From: Hoplostethus atlanticus
Taxonomy: Eukaryota > Chordata > Actinopteri > Trachichthyiformes > Trachichthyidae
Assembly: GCA_034670405.1 (NCBI GenBank)
Contig: JAXDDX010000087.1
Coordinates: forward strand, 1,849,001-1,913,000
Reading direction: 5' to 3'
DNA length: 64,000 bases
This document shows, piece by piece, positions 52,743 through 62,710 of the stretch. The position numbers and the translations under genes are program-made. How positions within the stretch are numbered: position 1 is the first letter of the stretch; the number at the start of each line of letters is the position of its first letter. A model generated the notes under the pieces. That model saw nothing but the letters and a program-made list of their open reading frames with translations. It was not told the DNA's origin and made no database searches.

Positions 52743-52860
52743 ATGACGACGCGGTCGGAGAGAGAAAAAGCCCAGAAACTGAACGAGCAGCATCAGGTCA
52801 TTCTGTCTAAAATGCTGAGAGAACAGGACAACAAGTACTGTGCTGACTGCGAGGCAAAGG
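52743..52860 (+). CDS. smap1: SMAP1 (ArfGAP) exon 1, rest outside window
   Basis: SMAP1 stimulates GTP hydrolysis by Arf6 and acts in clathrin-dependent endocytosis. Exon 1 encodes 39 residues plus one base: MTTRSEREKAQKLNEQHQVI then LSKMLREQDNKYCADCEAKG. This is the family N terminus, and CADC is the first cysteine pair of the ArfGAP zinc finger. The donor gtaagc follows at 52,861, at the same place as in mammalian SMAP1. No exon with the following conserved [20 protein letters not shown] is found before 64,000, so intron 1 is longer than 11 kb. SMAP2 is excluded because its N terminus differs (it lacks the REKAQKLNEQHQ stretch). The start codon has a purine at -3. The region 52,600-52,742 is the likely 5' UTR and promoter; no TATA box is evident. 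Confidence 0.93.
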
Positions 52861-53289
52861 GTAAGCTGGGAAAGCTTTGGCTAGGATGATTGTGTTAGAA
52901 ATGTGTGTGTGCAAAGCCGAAATTATGTGGCTACTGGTGCCAGCTGGCCGTGGGAACTTGGTAGGTAACGGCTTGCTAAGGCTAGAAACCTGCTTTTCTA
53001 GTTATGTGTAGCTATGCTCACATCCCTCCGTCTTGCGCAACACCCAGACCCCTTTTATTTTATTTTAACGTTATTATATTCTTTAACATATTTACAGTGC
53101 ACAAGGGTATTGGGCTAAGTTTTGCTAAGTATTACATGCATTGTCTCAAAGAAACCAAAATGAATATTGTTCAACATCAGAGTCAAGTTAGCCAGAATAA
53201 AACACATGACTTCCGTTTAGAACTTTCAAAATAAAACCCCTACTGACACGTTGCATTGTGTATGGTAATAATAACAATAATCGTCATAA

Positions 53290-53690
53290 TAAATATTATT
53301 TTATGTAGAGATTACCAAAACATAGTGTCTTACAGAGGAGTAAAATAAAAAGATAAAACTGATTGCAAAAGCTACAGCAAGGTAAGAAATATTAAAGCAA
53401 ATTAAGAACATAATGGTAAACCATAAATTGGAGGTCAGTGATAATGAGTTTGTAGAAGTGATTTAAAAGATGATACAGATTTAGCAGCCTAAGCTTCTCA
53501 GGCAGGTCGATCCAAAGTCTGGGAGCCCAGAGGCATGTCCAACAAAGTCAGGGTGTCTTTGTGATACTGTAGCTGGCTTCACAAAACCAAACAATGACGA
53601 TTTAGATTGGTCTCACAAAGCTGGTTATCAACTGCAGATGGTGTAAATGATAGTGCAAAGTAAATAAGCTTATCATTGCCCGTCACTAAG
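53290..53690 (-). mobile_element. Old LINE-like 3' region (antisense)
   Basis: Reads cttacagaggagtaaaataa, gataaaactgattgcaaaag, then aggcaggtcgatccaaagtc and tgggagcccagaggca, a common fish interspersed sequence in inverse orientation. No intact frame. Clade not assigned. Confidence 0.45.
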
Positions 53691-53973
53691 GCACAGTGGG
53701 TATGTTTCTATATTGATACAGTACAATCTAGTGCACTAATAATTCTCTGACATCCTAAATTTAAGCGCAGTTACATGCAACATTATATTTCATTCATTAT
53801 TGATAACTACAGCCAGATATTGTAAGACACCTGCTCAACGCACAAACATTCATTATATCACTAATATAATAAATCCAAGTGGAAAGCAAACTGTCTCTAA
53901 ACACCATTGCCCTGCAAAGAGCCCTTCTTACTATGTGGTAATTTACTAGTATCCCTCTGTACACAAGTGTTTT

Positions 53974-54016
53974 CTTGGAGCTGCAGGTTGGCAGTAAGAA
54001 AGCCATTGCTAAGATT
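53974..54016 (+). mobile_element. Small Tc1/mariner fragment
   Basis: The phrase ttggagctgcaggt followed by ggcagtaagaaagccattgc is nearly identical to 55,338-55,390 inside the larger Tc1 fragment. Confidence 0.6.
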
Positions 54017-54039
54017 TTATTTTATTATATTTTTTAACT

Positions 54040-54440
54040 TTGATAGTCCCGAATTTCAGTTGGGGACAGTAAACGCTTGCATCTTTTATTTTGACGTTAA
54101 AACGCCCAAACTTCCGGTCTTTGTATCGCTAGCTCTGGCTGGCTTGACGTCGCTTTTGCCTGACAGTATCGATGTCATGTCCTTGACTGGTTTATTTATG
54201 AGCGGAAAACGCGTGTGTCTGAATGCCGGGAATGTGTACGCCTTGCAGGGAACACAAAATTACCGGTTTAGTTTAGCCAGCCGAATGTCCCGTGTAGTGA
54301 AGCACGTCAGCATCAGATACAACCGGGTAATGTCAACGGGAAGGCAGCAGCCACCACCTTACCTGGGACTCACCCCCGATACGTGCTCTCGTAAAGGGAG
54401 AACGGCACGCCTAACTCCATTCAAAAACCTGCTAATGTGA
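54040..54440. other. CpG-richer island with 177-codon open frame
   Basis: Between AT-rich stretches this segment has many CpGs, a CRE-like tgacgtcg and an ETS-like acttccgg. A plus-strand frame runs through it from 53,907 to 54,440. The frame starts in unrelated sequence and passes through the Tc1 fragment, so it is not a convincing gene. It may be an alternative promoter, an unmethylated element or a remnant of an insertion. No domain recognised. Confidence 0.25.
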
Positions 54441-54969
54441 TGTTGAATTGCTTGCAACTCATCCATCCGGCATGAATCCTCCAGTACACCAAGCAGCACT
54501 TATTTCAATAAAACGTAACTTTTACTATTGGTTACTCCCACGAGCTTCTCACACAAACATACACTGCTGTGGGCGGTAGAGATCAGAGATTATATCGTGA
54601 TCATCTATAAAGGCGAATTTACCAGACTGCCATAACGATTCCTTAAAGGTTCTACATTATGTTCTACCATGTGTGCGCGTTTGCCGGTAAGCAAGGAAAC
54701 ATTAAATTCCCAGGTTTTTGAATGGAGCTTGGCGTCACGCTCTCTCCTTACGACGATGCACGTCATGTGTCGGGGCTGCCTGAGATTAAATCCCTTTTGC
54801 GTAACTGTCGTGTTTATGCTGCCATCTGACTACTATGTTTTCTACATTATAGTTTTTATAGTATATGTTCTATATTTTCTTCTAGATCCCCCCCTAGTCA
54901 GTGAATCAGTCACTCACATCTTATTCCTTTGTGATCATCACCTTGATGATTTTTTTTTCTGATCTACTA

Positions 54970-55500
54970 CCAGTCAAAAGTTTTAGGACACGCCCATTTC
55001 CCCAGTTTTTATTGAAATTTAAGCAATTCAAGTCCAGTGAATAACCTGAAATGGTACAAAGGTAAGCGGTAAACTGCTAGAGGTAAAAAAAAAATTTTTA
55101 AAAGTTTAGGTCAGCAAAAACTGAAAAATAATGTAAGTTTCAGAGCCAAGGTGTCAGTGAGTTTCCTACACCATCAAAAGGCACTTGGAAATTGGAGGAA
55201 ACTCTGACAGGAAGAGGTCTGGCAGACCCAAAGCCACAACAGAATCAGAGGACAAGTTTCTGAGAGTCAACAGCTTCAAGCACAGCTTAACACTGGTCGA
55301 AGTAAGCAAGTCTCAGTTTCAACTGTGTAGAGAAGACTTGGAGCTGCAGGTCTGACAGGTCGAGTGGCGGTAAGAAAGCCATTGCTAAGATGGCAAAATA
55401 AGAAAAAGAGGCTTGCCTGGGTCATGAAGCACCACCAGTGGACTACTGAAGACTGGAAGAAGGTCTTATGGACCAATGAATCAAAATGGGGGTGTTCTAA
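54970..55500 (+). mobile_element. Tc1-like DNA transposon, 5' part
   Basis: After a TA target the element begins ccagtcaaaagttttaggac, a Tc1-type terminal repeat. Codons of the transposase DNA-binding part are readable: HLEIGGNSDRKRSGRPKATT-like sequence, then later KMAK and KHHQWTTEDWKKVLWTNESK. Several stops and shifts interrupt it. The element is cut off at a (GT)n tract; the catalytic and right-hand parts are missing. Confidence 0.85.
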
Positions 55501-55501
55501 A

Positions 55502-55502
<1 letters not shown>

Positions 55503-55566
<64 letters not shown>
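55503..55566. repeat. (GT)n microsatellite, about 31 units
   Basis: Uninterrupted GT run at the break of the Tc1 fragment. Confidence 0.95.
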
Positions 55567-55567
<1 letters not shown>

Positions 55568-55604
55568 ATTAGACTGTGTGTATGAATGCATACGTCTGTG
55601 CACT

Positions 55605-55632
55605 GGTAACAGGGTAGCCTAGTGGTTACCCA
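55605..55632 (+). mobile_element. tRNA-derived SINE head fragment (possible)
   Basis: The phrase gggtagcctagtggttac matches the A box of tRNA-derived fish SINEs. A B-box-like and tail part lies about 630 bases further on (56,262-56,372), so the SINE may have been split by an insertion. Confidence 0.35.
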
Positions 55633-56261
55633 CTTTCCCTCAACCTGCCTGGCCTGCTTCTACTTCAACTCGTTGCTGCTGCATTCACATCATGTCGGAT
55701 GAAGCTGAAAAATGGGAAGATTTCCCATTGCTCCGACCCGGAGGCGTTCACACGTTCAGCTTGTCGGGAAACCCTAATAAGTTGCTGTGTCAGCCAAACA
55801 AGCTGCAGCAGGTAGTTCATCATGAAAATAATCGATTGTGCAGGATCGTACTAGTGTGTGACTATATCTAATGTATCTAATTTGGTAGATTCACGGCAGC
55901 CATGTTCGACACACTTTCATTATTTGTACCGTCAGGTGGGAGATATCGGAGCCCGCAAAAAGTTCCCCGAGTTCCTATTTGGAATTACCACTACAAGGTT
56001 GACGTGAACGCTTTTCCCCCAGCTGAAAGGTCGTATTTACGGTATTTCTCATTAGACATGAATGCATCATCAGCTGTGGGTTTCACTTGTAGGTGGCTGT
56101 TGTTGCAAGTGGAGAAATTGGTGTCTCTTCCTCTTCTCCAATGGATATCTCCCTTTATGATTGTTGATTGTCGGCCTAGAAAGAAGCCCTTGCTCTTTGA
56201 TTCTGAGGGACTGACACCAAAACCTGACATTTACCGTTGATGTTTTAGATTTCGTTTTTCC

Positions 56262-56372
56262 TGCCCTGTAACTACAAGATTCAATTCCAGGAAACACCAC
56301 GTGCCCTTAAGCAAGACACTGATACCTTACCGGAGTCACTCTGGATAAGAGCTCCAGCTAATTGACTATTAC
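56262..56372 (+). mobile_element. SINE body/tail fragment (possible)
   Basis: The phrase agattcaattccagg resembles a polymerase III B box. It is followed by gcccttaagcaagacact and ctctggataagagctccagc, typical of fish SINE/LINE 3' regions. Confidence 0.45.
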
Positions 56373-56623
56373 TGTAAATACAAGCTACACACACCACACC
56401 CCTCTTCTGTTACCTCTGGCTTTACTTTGTTGCCCGTGATAAAGTTGACACGACACACAATCAAGCTGTTCTGTCAATATGAACTTTATAATGGGAAGGA
56501 TCACTTGAGAGCGTGAGCCCATACAAACACACCCTGAGACATGGACGTGAGAGTGGACATGAGAATGGCTTTATGTGCTGTTCCCCAGTGTTAAAATGTC
56601 AGGCATTTTGCTATGGGCTGGGA

Positions 56624-56624
<1 letters not shown>

Positions 56625-56691
<67 letters not shown>
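56625..56691. repeat. (GT)n microsatellite, about 33 units
   Basis: Uninterrupted GT run, the longest in the window. Confidence 0.95.
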
Positions 56692-57479
56692 AGGACTCAT
56701 TACTCAAAAATGTATTATATTACTCATTACTTGTTTCAAAAGGAATATTCATACTTATTCTTGGGATTATCTAATCTAGCTCAATTTGAGAGCAAAACTA
56801 ATCAAGGGATTGGGGGTGGGATGTGTTGTTTTTGGATATTACACTTGAATTTGCTATACAGGAGGGGGTGATAACAAAAGTAATGAGTTAGGTTTTAATT
56901 GGCAACTATAATATTAGGGCTGAAATTGAAATAATTTGTTATACCGGGAAAATAATCCTGCTGTCTCAATAACGTCCAGCACTGGTAGTCTTGGCCTTGC
57001 TGTGTTACGTTCAGGTGAAAGTAGCCTGTACAGTTAGTAAATGAAAGAAAGAGAAACGTGCTGTTCATCTGTTCTCCTTGCTCTCCGTCCTCCTCTGTTT
57101 TCTCCACGCACACAGCGGCAGAGGCAATAACCGGAGGCCTATTCGTGGCCTTACCTGCTACAGCCCCATGCACAATGTTTCTGAACGGACCGGCTTGCAG
57201 AATTAAAGTGCCTATTAAGCCCCGAGGCATTTCTTCCTGTTTGCTTGTTTTTTCCCCTCTGGAAACACTGAGAGAGACTCTGAAATATTCAACACATTTA
57301 TTTCCTTTCTAAGTGTAATGCTTGGATATAACGGATATGGTGCATTCAATGTCGCCCACCTCTGACATGATCCAGTTTGATTGAAAACATATTTAGATTT
57401 GACCAATATTACACTGGCTGTCTATGGGAAGCCCTTAACCTGAATTGATTCTAATGTGACATTTTGATCAGATTGAAAG

Positions 57480-57522
<43 letters not shown>
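57480..57522. repeat. (ATT)n microsatellite
   Basis: About fourteen ATT units. Confidence 0.95.
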
Positions 57523-57554
57523 CCTGGGTTTCAGTAGAGAGTTTTAGTCTCCCT

Positions 57555-57740
57555 TGGTCTAAATGTTGTTTCAGAGGCTTTTCCACCCTGACAAGAATAC
57601 AATTCTGGGGGAAACTGAATAATTCTAAATAATTTTGTTTGGCATGGTCAAGTGGTCAAGACATTGCATATCAACAGTAAATATTGACCACGGACGGCCT
57701 TAATCCACAAATCAGTATTGGCATCGGCCTTCAAAACACC
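57555..57740. repeat. Dispersed repeat, second copy
   Basis: Inverse of part of 11,870-12,200 (ccaccctgacaagaataca, aattctgggg, ggcatcggcctt). Old, non-coding. Confidence 0.4.
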
Positions 57741-59216
57741 CATAACAGTAGTTTGCTAAATGCTAGTCTCCAGTAGTCTCTCCTCTTCTCTGCACTGGGG
57801 TCCTGAACAGGCTCCAGTCGAGTAATTGGTTGTTGTGTGCTCTTAGGGTGCAATCACACTTACCGTTGTTTTCCTCTGGTCCAAACCACAGTGGAAAAGT
57901 TTATTGGTGCATTTTTGTATCTGGTTCGTTTAAGTTCATGCTGCCCAGTTACAAGTGAACCAGGGCTTGTAATCAAAAGTCACACAGACATAAGGAGCTT
58001 GTGTATTGGATAGTTTTGGTGACTTGTCATCCTGCCAGGTTAGAGATTTTGGCGGCAAAACAAATCTGATTCCAGTCCCTGTAACGTCAGTTAAGCATGA
58101 TGGACACTCTTTGATGTCATGTACATTCTCTAGTGTTCATACCAGTGAAAAAATGGCCTATAAGCTTCAACTTATACCCATAAACCCTTGGGGTCACTTC
58201 CTGTAGTTGTTTTGGAACCGAACCTCACTGCAGTTCCTTAGTCACCCTTACACTCAACCACCCTGGCGACAACGCCACCCGAGCCTCCCTAAAAGCTGGT
58301 GAGAGCTCTCCCATCGCGTTGCTCCAGTCCGCCGCTTTACTTTCACTTCTCCACCTCGCCACTGAAAAGGGAAGCAAAGTGCCACGAGTTTTCATTCACA
58401 TTTGGCATTTCAATTTCCTGCAGGGTAACACGGCCCACAAGCAGCACCGAGTCTCGTTTCACACGTTCATTTCTTTCTCAGTCTGTAGTACAGCAGTTAG
58501 TTTATACCCTGCATACATGCTATCATTTCTATCTATTTGCTGCTACTAGTTGATGAATTTTCCTCATTAAAATGCCATCTTGACTGTCTGCCCTGTGGAC
58601 AAAGCAGGGATGTCACACCCAGGCACACCGACTGCAGCAGGTGATATGTGGGATGTGGGACACACACACTATAGCTTCACGTTTTGTGTGTTCTGTCCAT
58701 CTAAATGACCCAACATCCACGTAAGCACTCGCACCCCAGAGGCATGATGGGTTATGTTAGCTCTAAAGCCGCGCTACTCAACACGCGGCCCGCGGGCCCG
58801 AGGTTAATATTATTGCGGCCCTTGGTTAAATTTTTATTGTCATAGCAACTGCCAATAAAAATATAATATTCTCATTTCAATGAACATAAACCATTTCTAA
58901 ACTAAATTCTTAATGACCACAAGATGGTCGTGCATACTGTGCTTATTTAGCAATCTTGGGATCAACAAAGAAGATAAAACAACACATGATCAGCGACAAA
59001 AACGCTCGGCGCTGGCACTGCCATTGATTTCCTATTTGGCAAGTGTCGCTGCCGCTCTCGGCGTTGTGCACCTGGCCACAGACGCTGGCAGAGCCTCTGA
59101 CGCTGCGCTCAAAGTTCAACTATAATCAACTTTGACATTCGCGACGCTGATCTCTGCGACGCGAAACCAATCACAGCACAGTTTGATATCATAACCGCGA
59201 AATAAAAAAACAAACA

Positions 59217-59318
59217 ATGGAGGAGAAACTTGTTTTATGTGTGTCGGAGCATCCCGAGTTATACAACATGACGCTTAAATCAAACCACGATCTGACTAAA
59301 GTCTGTGGCATGGAATGA
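59217..59318 (+). pseudogene. MADF-domain fragment (Harbinger-associated, possible)
   Basis: A 33-codon frame begins MEEKLVLCVSEHPELYNMTL and continues KSNHDLTKVCGME before a stop. It matches the first half of a MADF domain (V-x-x-x-P-x-L-Y pattern), as in the DNA-binding partner protein of PIF/Harbinger transposons. The second half is absent. Confidence 0.45.
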
Positions 59319-59670
59319 TGTCGGTTTACAGATGAGACTGCCAGGTTGGTTGACAGCTTAGTACAGGACTAGCCAGTCTAGCCAGTCTATATTCACTTCT
59401 ATGGCTGTGCTAGTATGATCATTGGCGGTGTGGTTAGCTACGGCTGATGCGGGCTGTAGTCCGAAATTGAACTCCACTCTATTCTTTCCTGAATGCTGTC
59501 ATTTTAAAAACTCGACAGTGTGAAAGTAATGAATGTAATGTAATTCTCCTGGCGCTGACCACGTGAAGGGGTCGCGCTCAACCTGGTGTTGACGCCGACG
59601 CTGACGCTTTGCATGGATCATGTGAAAGCCCCAACTGTGCAGGAAGTCTAGCCTAGCCTACTCTCAAGTC

Positions 59671-59877
59671 ATGGCAAAACCGGCAAAACGTAACATTTCT
59701 GATGAACACAGGGTATTTCAAAAAGCATGGGAGGAAGAATTCGCTTTTGTTGAGGTAAATAACAAACCAATGTGCCTTCTTTGCCAGAGAACAATAGCAG
59801 AACCAAAACGGGCAAATGTTCACATCACCATGATAGCTATCACGGTGACTTGGAATTACATATCCATCTGGGAATAA
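59671..59877 (+). pseudogene. hAT transposase N-terminal fragment (BED finger)
   Basis: A 68-codon frame with FQKAWEEEFAFVEVNNKPMC and LLCQRTIAEPKRANV, the start of the transposase found in SCAND3/ZBED5-like hAT elements. The two cysteines are the metal-binding pair. After about residue 50 similarity ends and the rest of the protein is missing, so it is truncated. Confidence 0.75.
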
Positions 59878-60702
59878 TTTGATATACTCAGACCTGATTT
59901 CAATTTAGTATGCCTATATTTATGTTATTAAACATTCTTGTGATTTATTGCAACAGCAATCTAACACTTACATTTAATGAATAAAGCCTACTTATTGTCA
60001 TTTAATCATTTGATTTGGCTTGAAATAACACTACAAAATAGTTTTATATGACCAAAAAATTTGCGTTGTGGCCCTTTGACACAGCTGTATCTTGCTGTGT
60101 GGCCCTTGAGCTATGTAAAGTTGAGTAGCCCTGCTCTAAAGCATCACCGAGCCTTATTGTGCGAGGTTGCTTCGAAGACGATATGTGTGGCTTTGTGTGT
60201 TCATAGATGATTTAGTCTTTCAAAGAATTTGCAGTATATTTAGAAAATGCACATTGCATGTGTCCCGGGTCATCGGATTGGCTTCAGATAGAACGATAAC
60301 GCAGTATGAAACTCACGTTAATGCCAGGTGGAAAGGAGGCCAGAGATCCACTACACAATCCTTAGAAAAGCGCAGTCTGATAACGTTGCCTTGACCAAGC
60401 GCTACAGCCGCCCGTCTCGTCCTACATATATCGCCTGCTGCAGTCGTGTCTGGGTGTGGCATCCCTGCTTTGTCCACTGCAGTGTGGTGACTCACCTGAG
60501 GCCCTCAGCTGTAATTCCACCCTCACTCCTTGCCTCTGCCTACGTCTCTGGCTTTGCACACACTGCCCTACATTTGCAGTCCTTATCGATTGCAATTCCC
60601 TTTTCCTGTCCTCCTCGGCATCTAAATCCATATCTAAGTCTAGACTATAATTTATTTTGCTTTTTATCTCAGTCCTCTCTCCAGTGTGACTCAAACGCAA
60701 CA

Positions 60703-60703
<1 letters not shown>

Positions 60704-60758
<55 letters not shown>
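60704..60758. repeat. (CA)n microsatellite
   Basis: Uninterrupted CA run of about 27 units. Confidence 0.95.
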
Positions 60759-60760
<2 letters not shown>

Positions 60761-61521
60761 GTCAGTGTGTCGGTATTATGATTTGTAGTAGGCGGTACTC
60801 TAAGCTGGCACATGCTGTCCTCTGTGCTGGCGCAGCAGAACTTGGCAAGCCGGACCTGCAGGGCACTCGGCGCTTTGGCGACCTGTCCTTGATACCTCTC
60901 TGCTGTCTACGCACATAAAACACACCGGCACAGGCACGCACACATTCAGACACAGAAACACACAGACGCTTAGATAGCTGTACACATGTTGACGGTGTGA
61001 AGGACAGGTAAGCCTTTCAAGTGCCCAGAGAAGCTGCAGCGCAGACTGGGCTGAGCTGAATGTGACATTAGTGATGTTTCCATCCAAATGGCGAGCTAAT
61101 TGCAAGTAAACCTTTTAAATGTTACCAGAGATGCAACGTTTCCATCAGCGAGGGTTGAAGAAAATAAATTGGTTTCTTGATCATACGTACGTCATAAAAT
61201 GGGAAGAAATCTCTCAAGAATTGATTGGTGTTGTTGTTATTGCTCTATCAGCTAATGTTTGCTATATTTCATGCTGTTGGACCAAAGCAAAGAAATGCAC
61301 TTGGTAGTATTCTCATTCACCAACTAATGGCCATACAACCACAACAAGGAAGTGACGGTGGGTGTAGTATATTGCCTAGCGGACAAAAGGTTGCTTGTTT
61401 GCCTCAGCGCCCCTGAGCACGTAACCGCCACGTGTCAGCCTAAGTTCATCTACCCGCTCCAAAGATGTTCATTTAAAACCCATCTAACTTTATCTGATTG
61501 CAGCGACACTTGGCAATGGGC

Positions 61522-62575
61522 AGTTCAAGATTCAAGATTCAAGAACTTTATTTGTCACATACACACACGGGGTGTGTAGTGAAATGAAAAGTGGCAATGC
61601 TCAACGGGAATGTGCAAAAGGGCAACAGTACACAGTATTTACAATAAAAAAACAACACAATATTTACAGTATTACATTAATTACAGTAAGAGCTCTTATA
61701 TAAAAAAAACAATATATACAGTAAGAGCACTTTGGAAATGAAAATATAGTAGTAAGGGAAATCGTATGAATGTAATATAGTATAAATTATGTGTAGTCAT
61801 TACCTAAGTGTGTGTGTGTGTGTGAGTGTGTGTGTGTGCATAAGAGGGGCAGTGTGTGTGTCTTGGTGGGGGCCCTGGTGAGGTCAGAGTTCACAGTCCT
61901 GATGGCCTGAGGAAAGAAACTCCGTCTCAGTCTCTCTGTTTTGGCAGCATGACTACGGAGGCGCTTGCCTGACCGCAGCAGCTGAAACAGTCCGTTGTTA
62001 GGGTGGTGAGGATCCTTCATGATCCTGCAGGCTCTGGTTCTGCACCTCCTGGTGTATAAGTCCTGCAGGGTGGGGAGTGTAGTTCCAATAGTGCGTTCAG
62101 CCGAACGCACTACTCTCTGCAGAGCCTTCCTGTCCTGAGCGGAGCTGTTGCCAAACCAGGCAGTGATGCTTCCTGTCAGGATGCTCTCTACAGCTCCAGA
62201 GTAGAAGGACTGAAGGATCTTCCGGGAGACTTTGAATTTCCTCAGTTGCCTGAGGTGGTAAAGGCGCTGCCTCGCCTTTCTCACCAGAGTGTCAGTGTGT
62301 GTGGACCATGTGAGATCTTCGGTGATGTGGACTCCCAGGTATTTATACCTGCTCACCCTCTCCACAGTATTCCCATTAATCCCCAGTGGTGAGTACGTCC
62401 TCTGTTGTTGTGTCCTCCTAAAGTCCACAATCAGCTCCTTAGTTTTGGTGACATTCAAGAGGAGGCTGTTGTCCTGGCACCAGAGTGACAGATCAGCAAC
62501 TTCCTCCAGGTAGGCCTTCTCGTCGTTGTCGGAGATCAGGCCCACCACCACTGTGTCATCCTGTGTCATCATGTA
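61522..62575 (-). mobile_element. 5'-truncated LINE (non-LTR retrotransposon)
   Basis: On the minus strand a 261-codon frame (62,572-61,787) starts at the catalytic DD of reverse transcriptase (QDDTVVVGLI). It continues through LSLWCQDNSLLLNVTKTKEL, YKYLGVHITEDLTWSTHTD, KARQRLYHLRQLRKF, then AWFGNSSAQDRKALQRVVRS and the C terminus. The frame is open with no stop, suggesting recent insertion. The 3' end lies at 61,522-61,548 and carries a 7-bp tail repeat (ttgaatc). The endonuclease and most of the reverse transcriptase are lost by 5' truncation. A Rex/RTE-type clade is likely but not certain. Confidence 0.88.
61808..61838. repeat. (GT)n tract within the LINE
   Basis: GT run with interruptions, translated in the LINE frame as alternating Thr-His near its C terminus. 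Confidence 0.9.
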
Positions 62576-62594
62576 ATCCTCTACTGATGGGGAA

Positions 62595-62710
62595 ACTGTC
62601 GCCTGCCCCCCCCTCGACAGGGAGGTCAGATCAGGGTCAGCACCTCTGGAGCCGGTAGGGATTCAGTGTCTTGCTCAAGGACACTTCATCAGGATGGGAC
62701 CTTGCTGTCA
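62595..62710. repeat. Fish interspersed repeat fragment
   Basis: The phrase tagggattcagtgtcttgct followed by caaggacacttcatca is a widespread fish repeat phrase. It directly abuts the 5' truncation point of the LINE. Confidence 0.4.

Larger units (their letters stand above)
58769..60133 (+). mobile_element. hAT (Charlie-like) transposon, internally rearranged
   Basis: The left end ccgcgctactcaac and right end gttgagtagccctg are inverted repeats, flanked by an exact 8-bp target duplication ctctaaag (58,761-58,768 and 60,134-60,141). The end sequences (gcggcccgcgggcc, gtggcccttgagc) are typical of this hAT group. It keeps the first codons of a BED-finger transposase at 59,671-59,877. The middle (about 59,000-59,640) is unlike hAT and carries a MADF-like fragment, suggesting a nested Harbinger-like piece. 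Total length 1,365 bases; non-autonomous. Confidence 0.88.
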
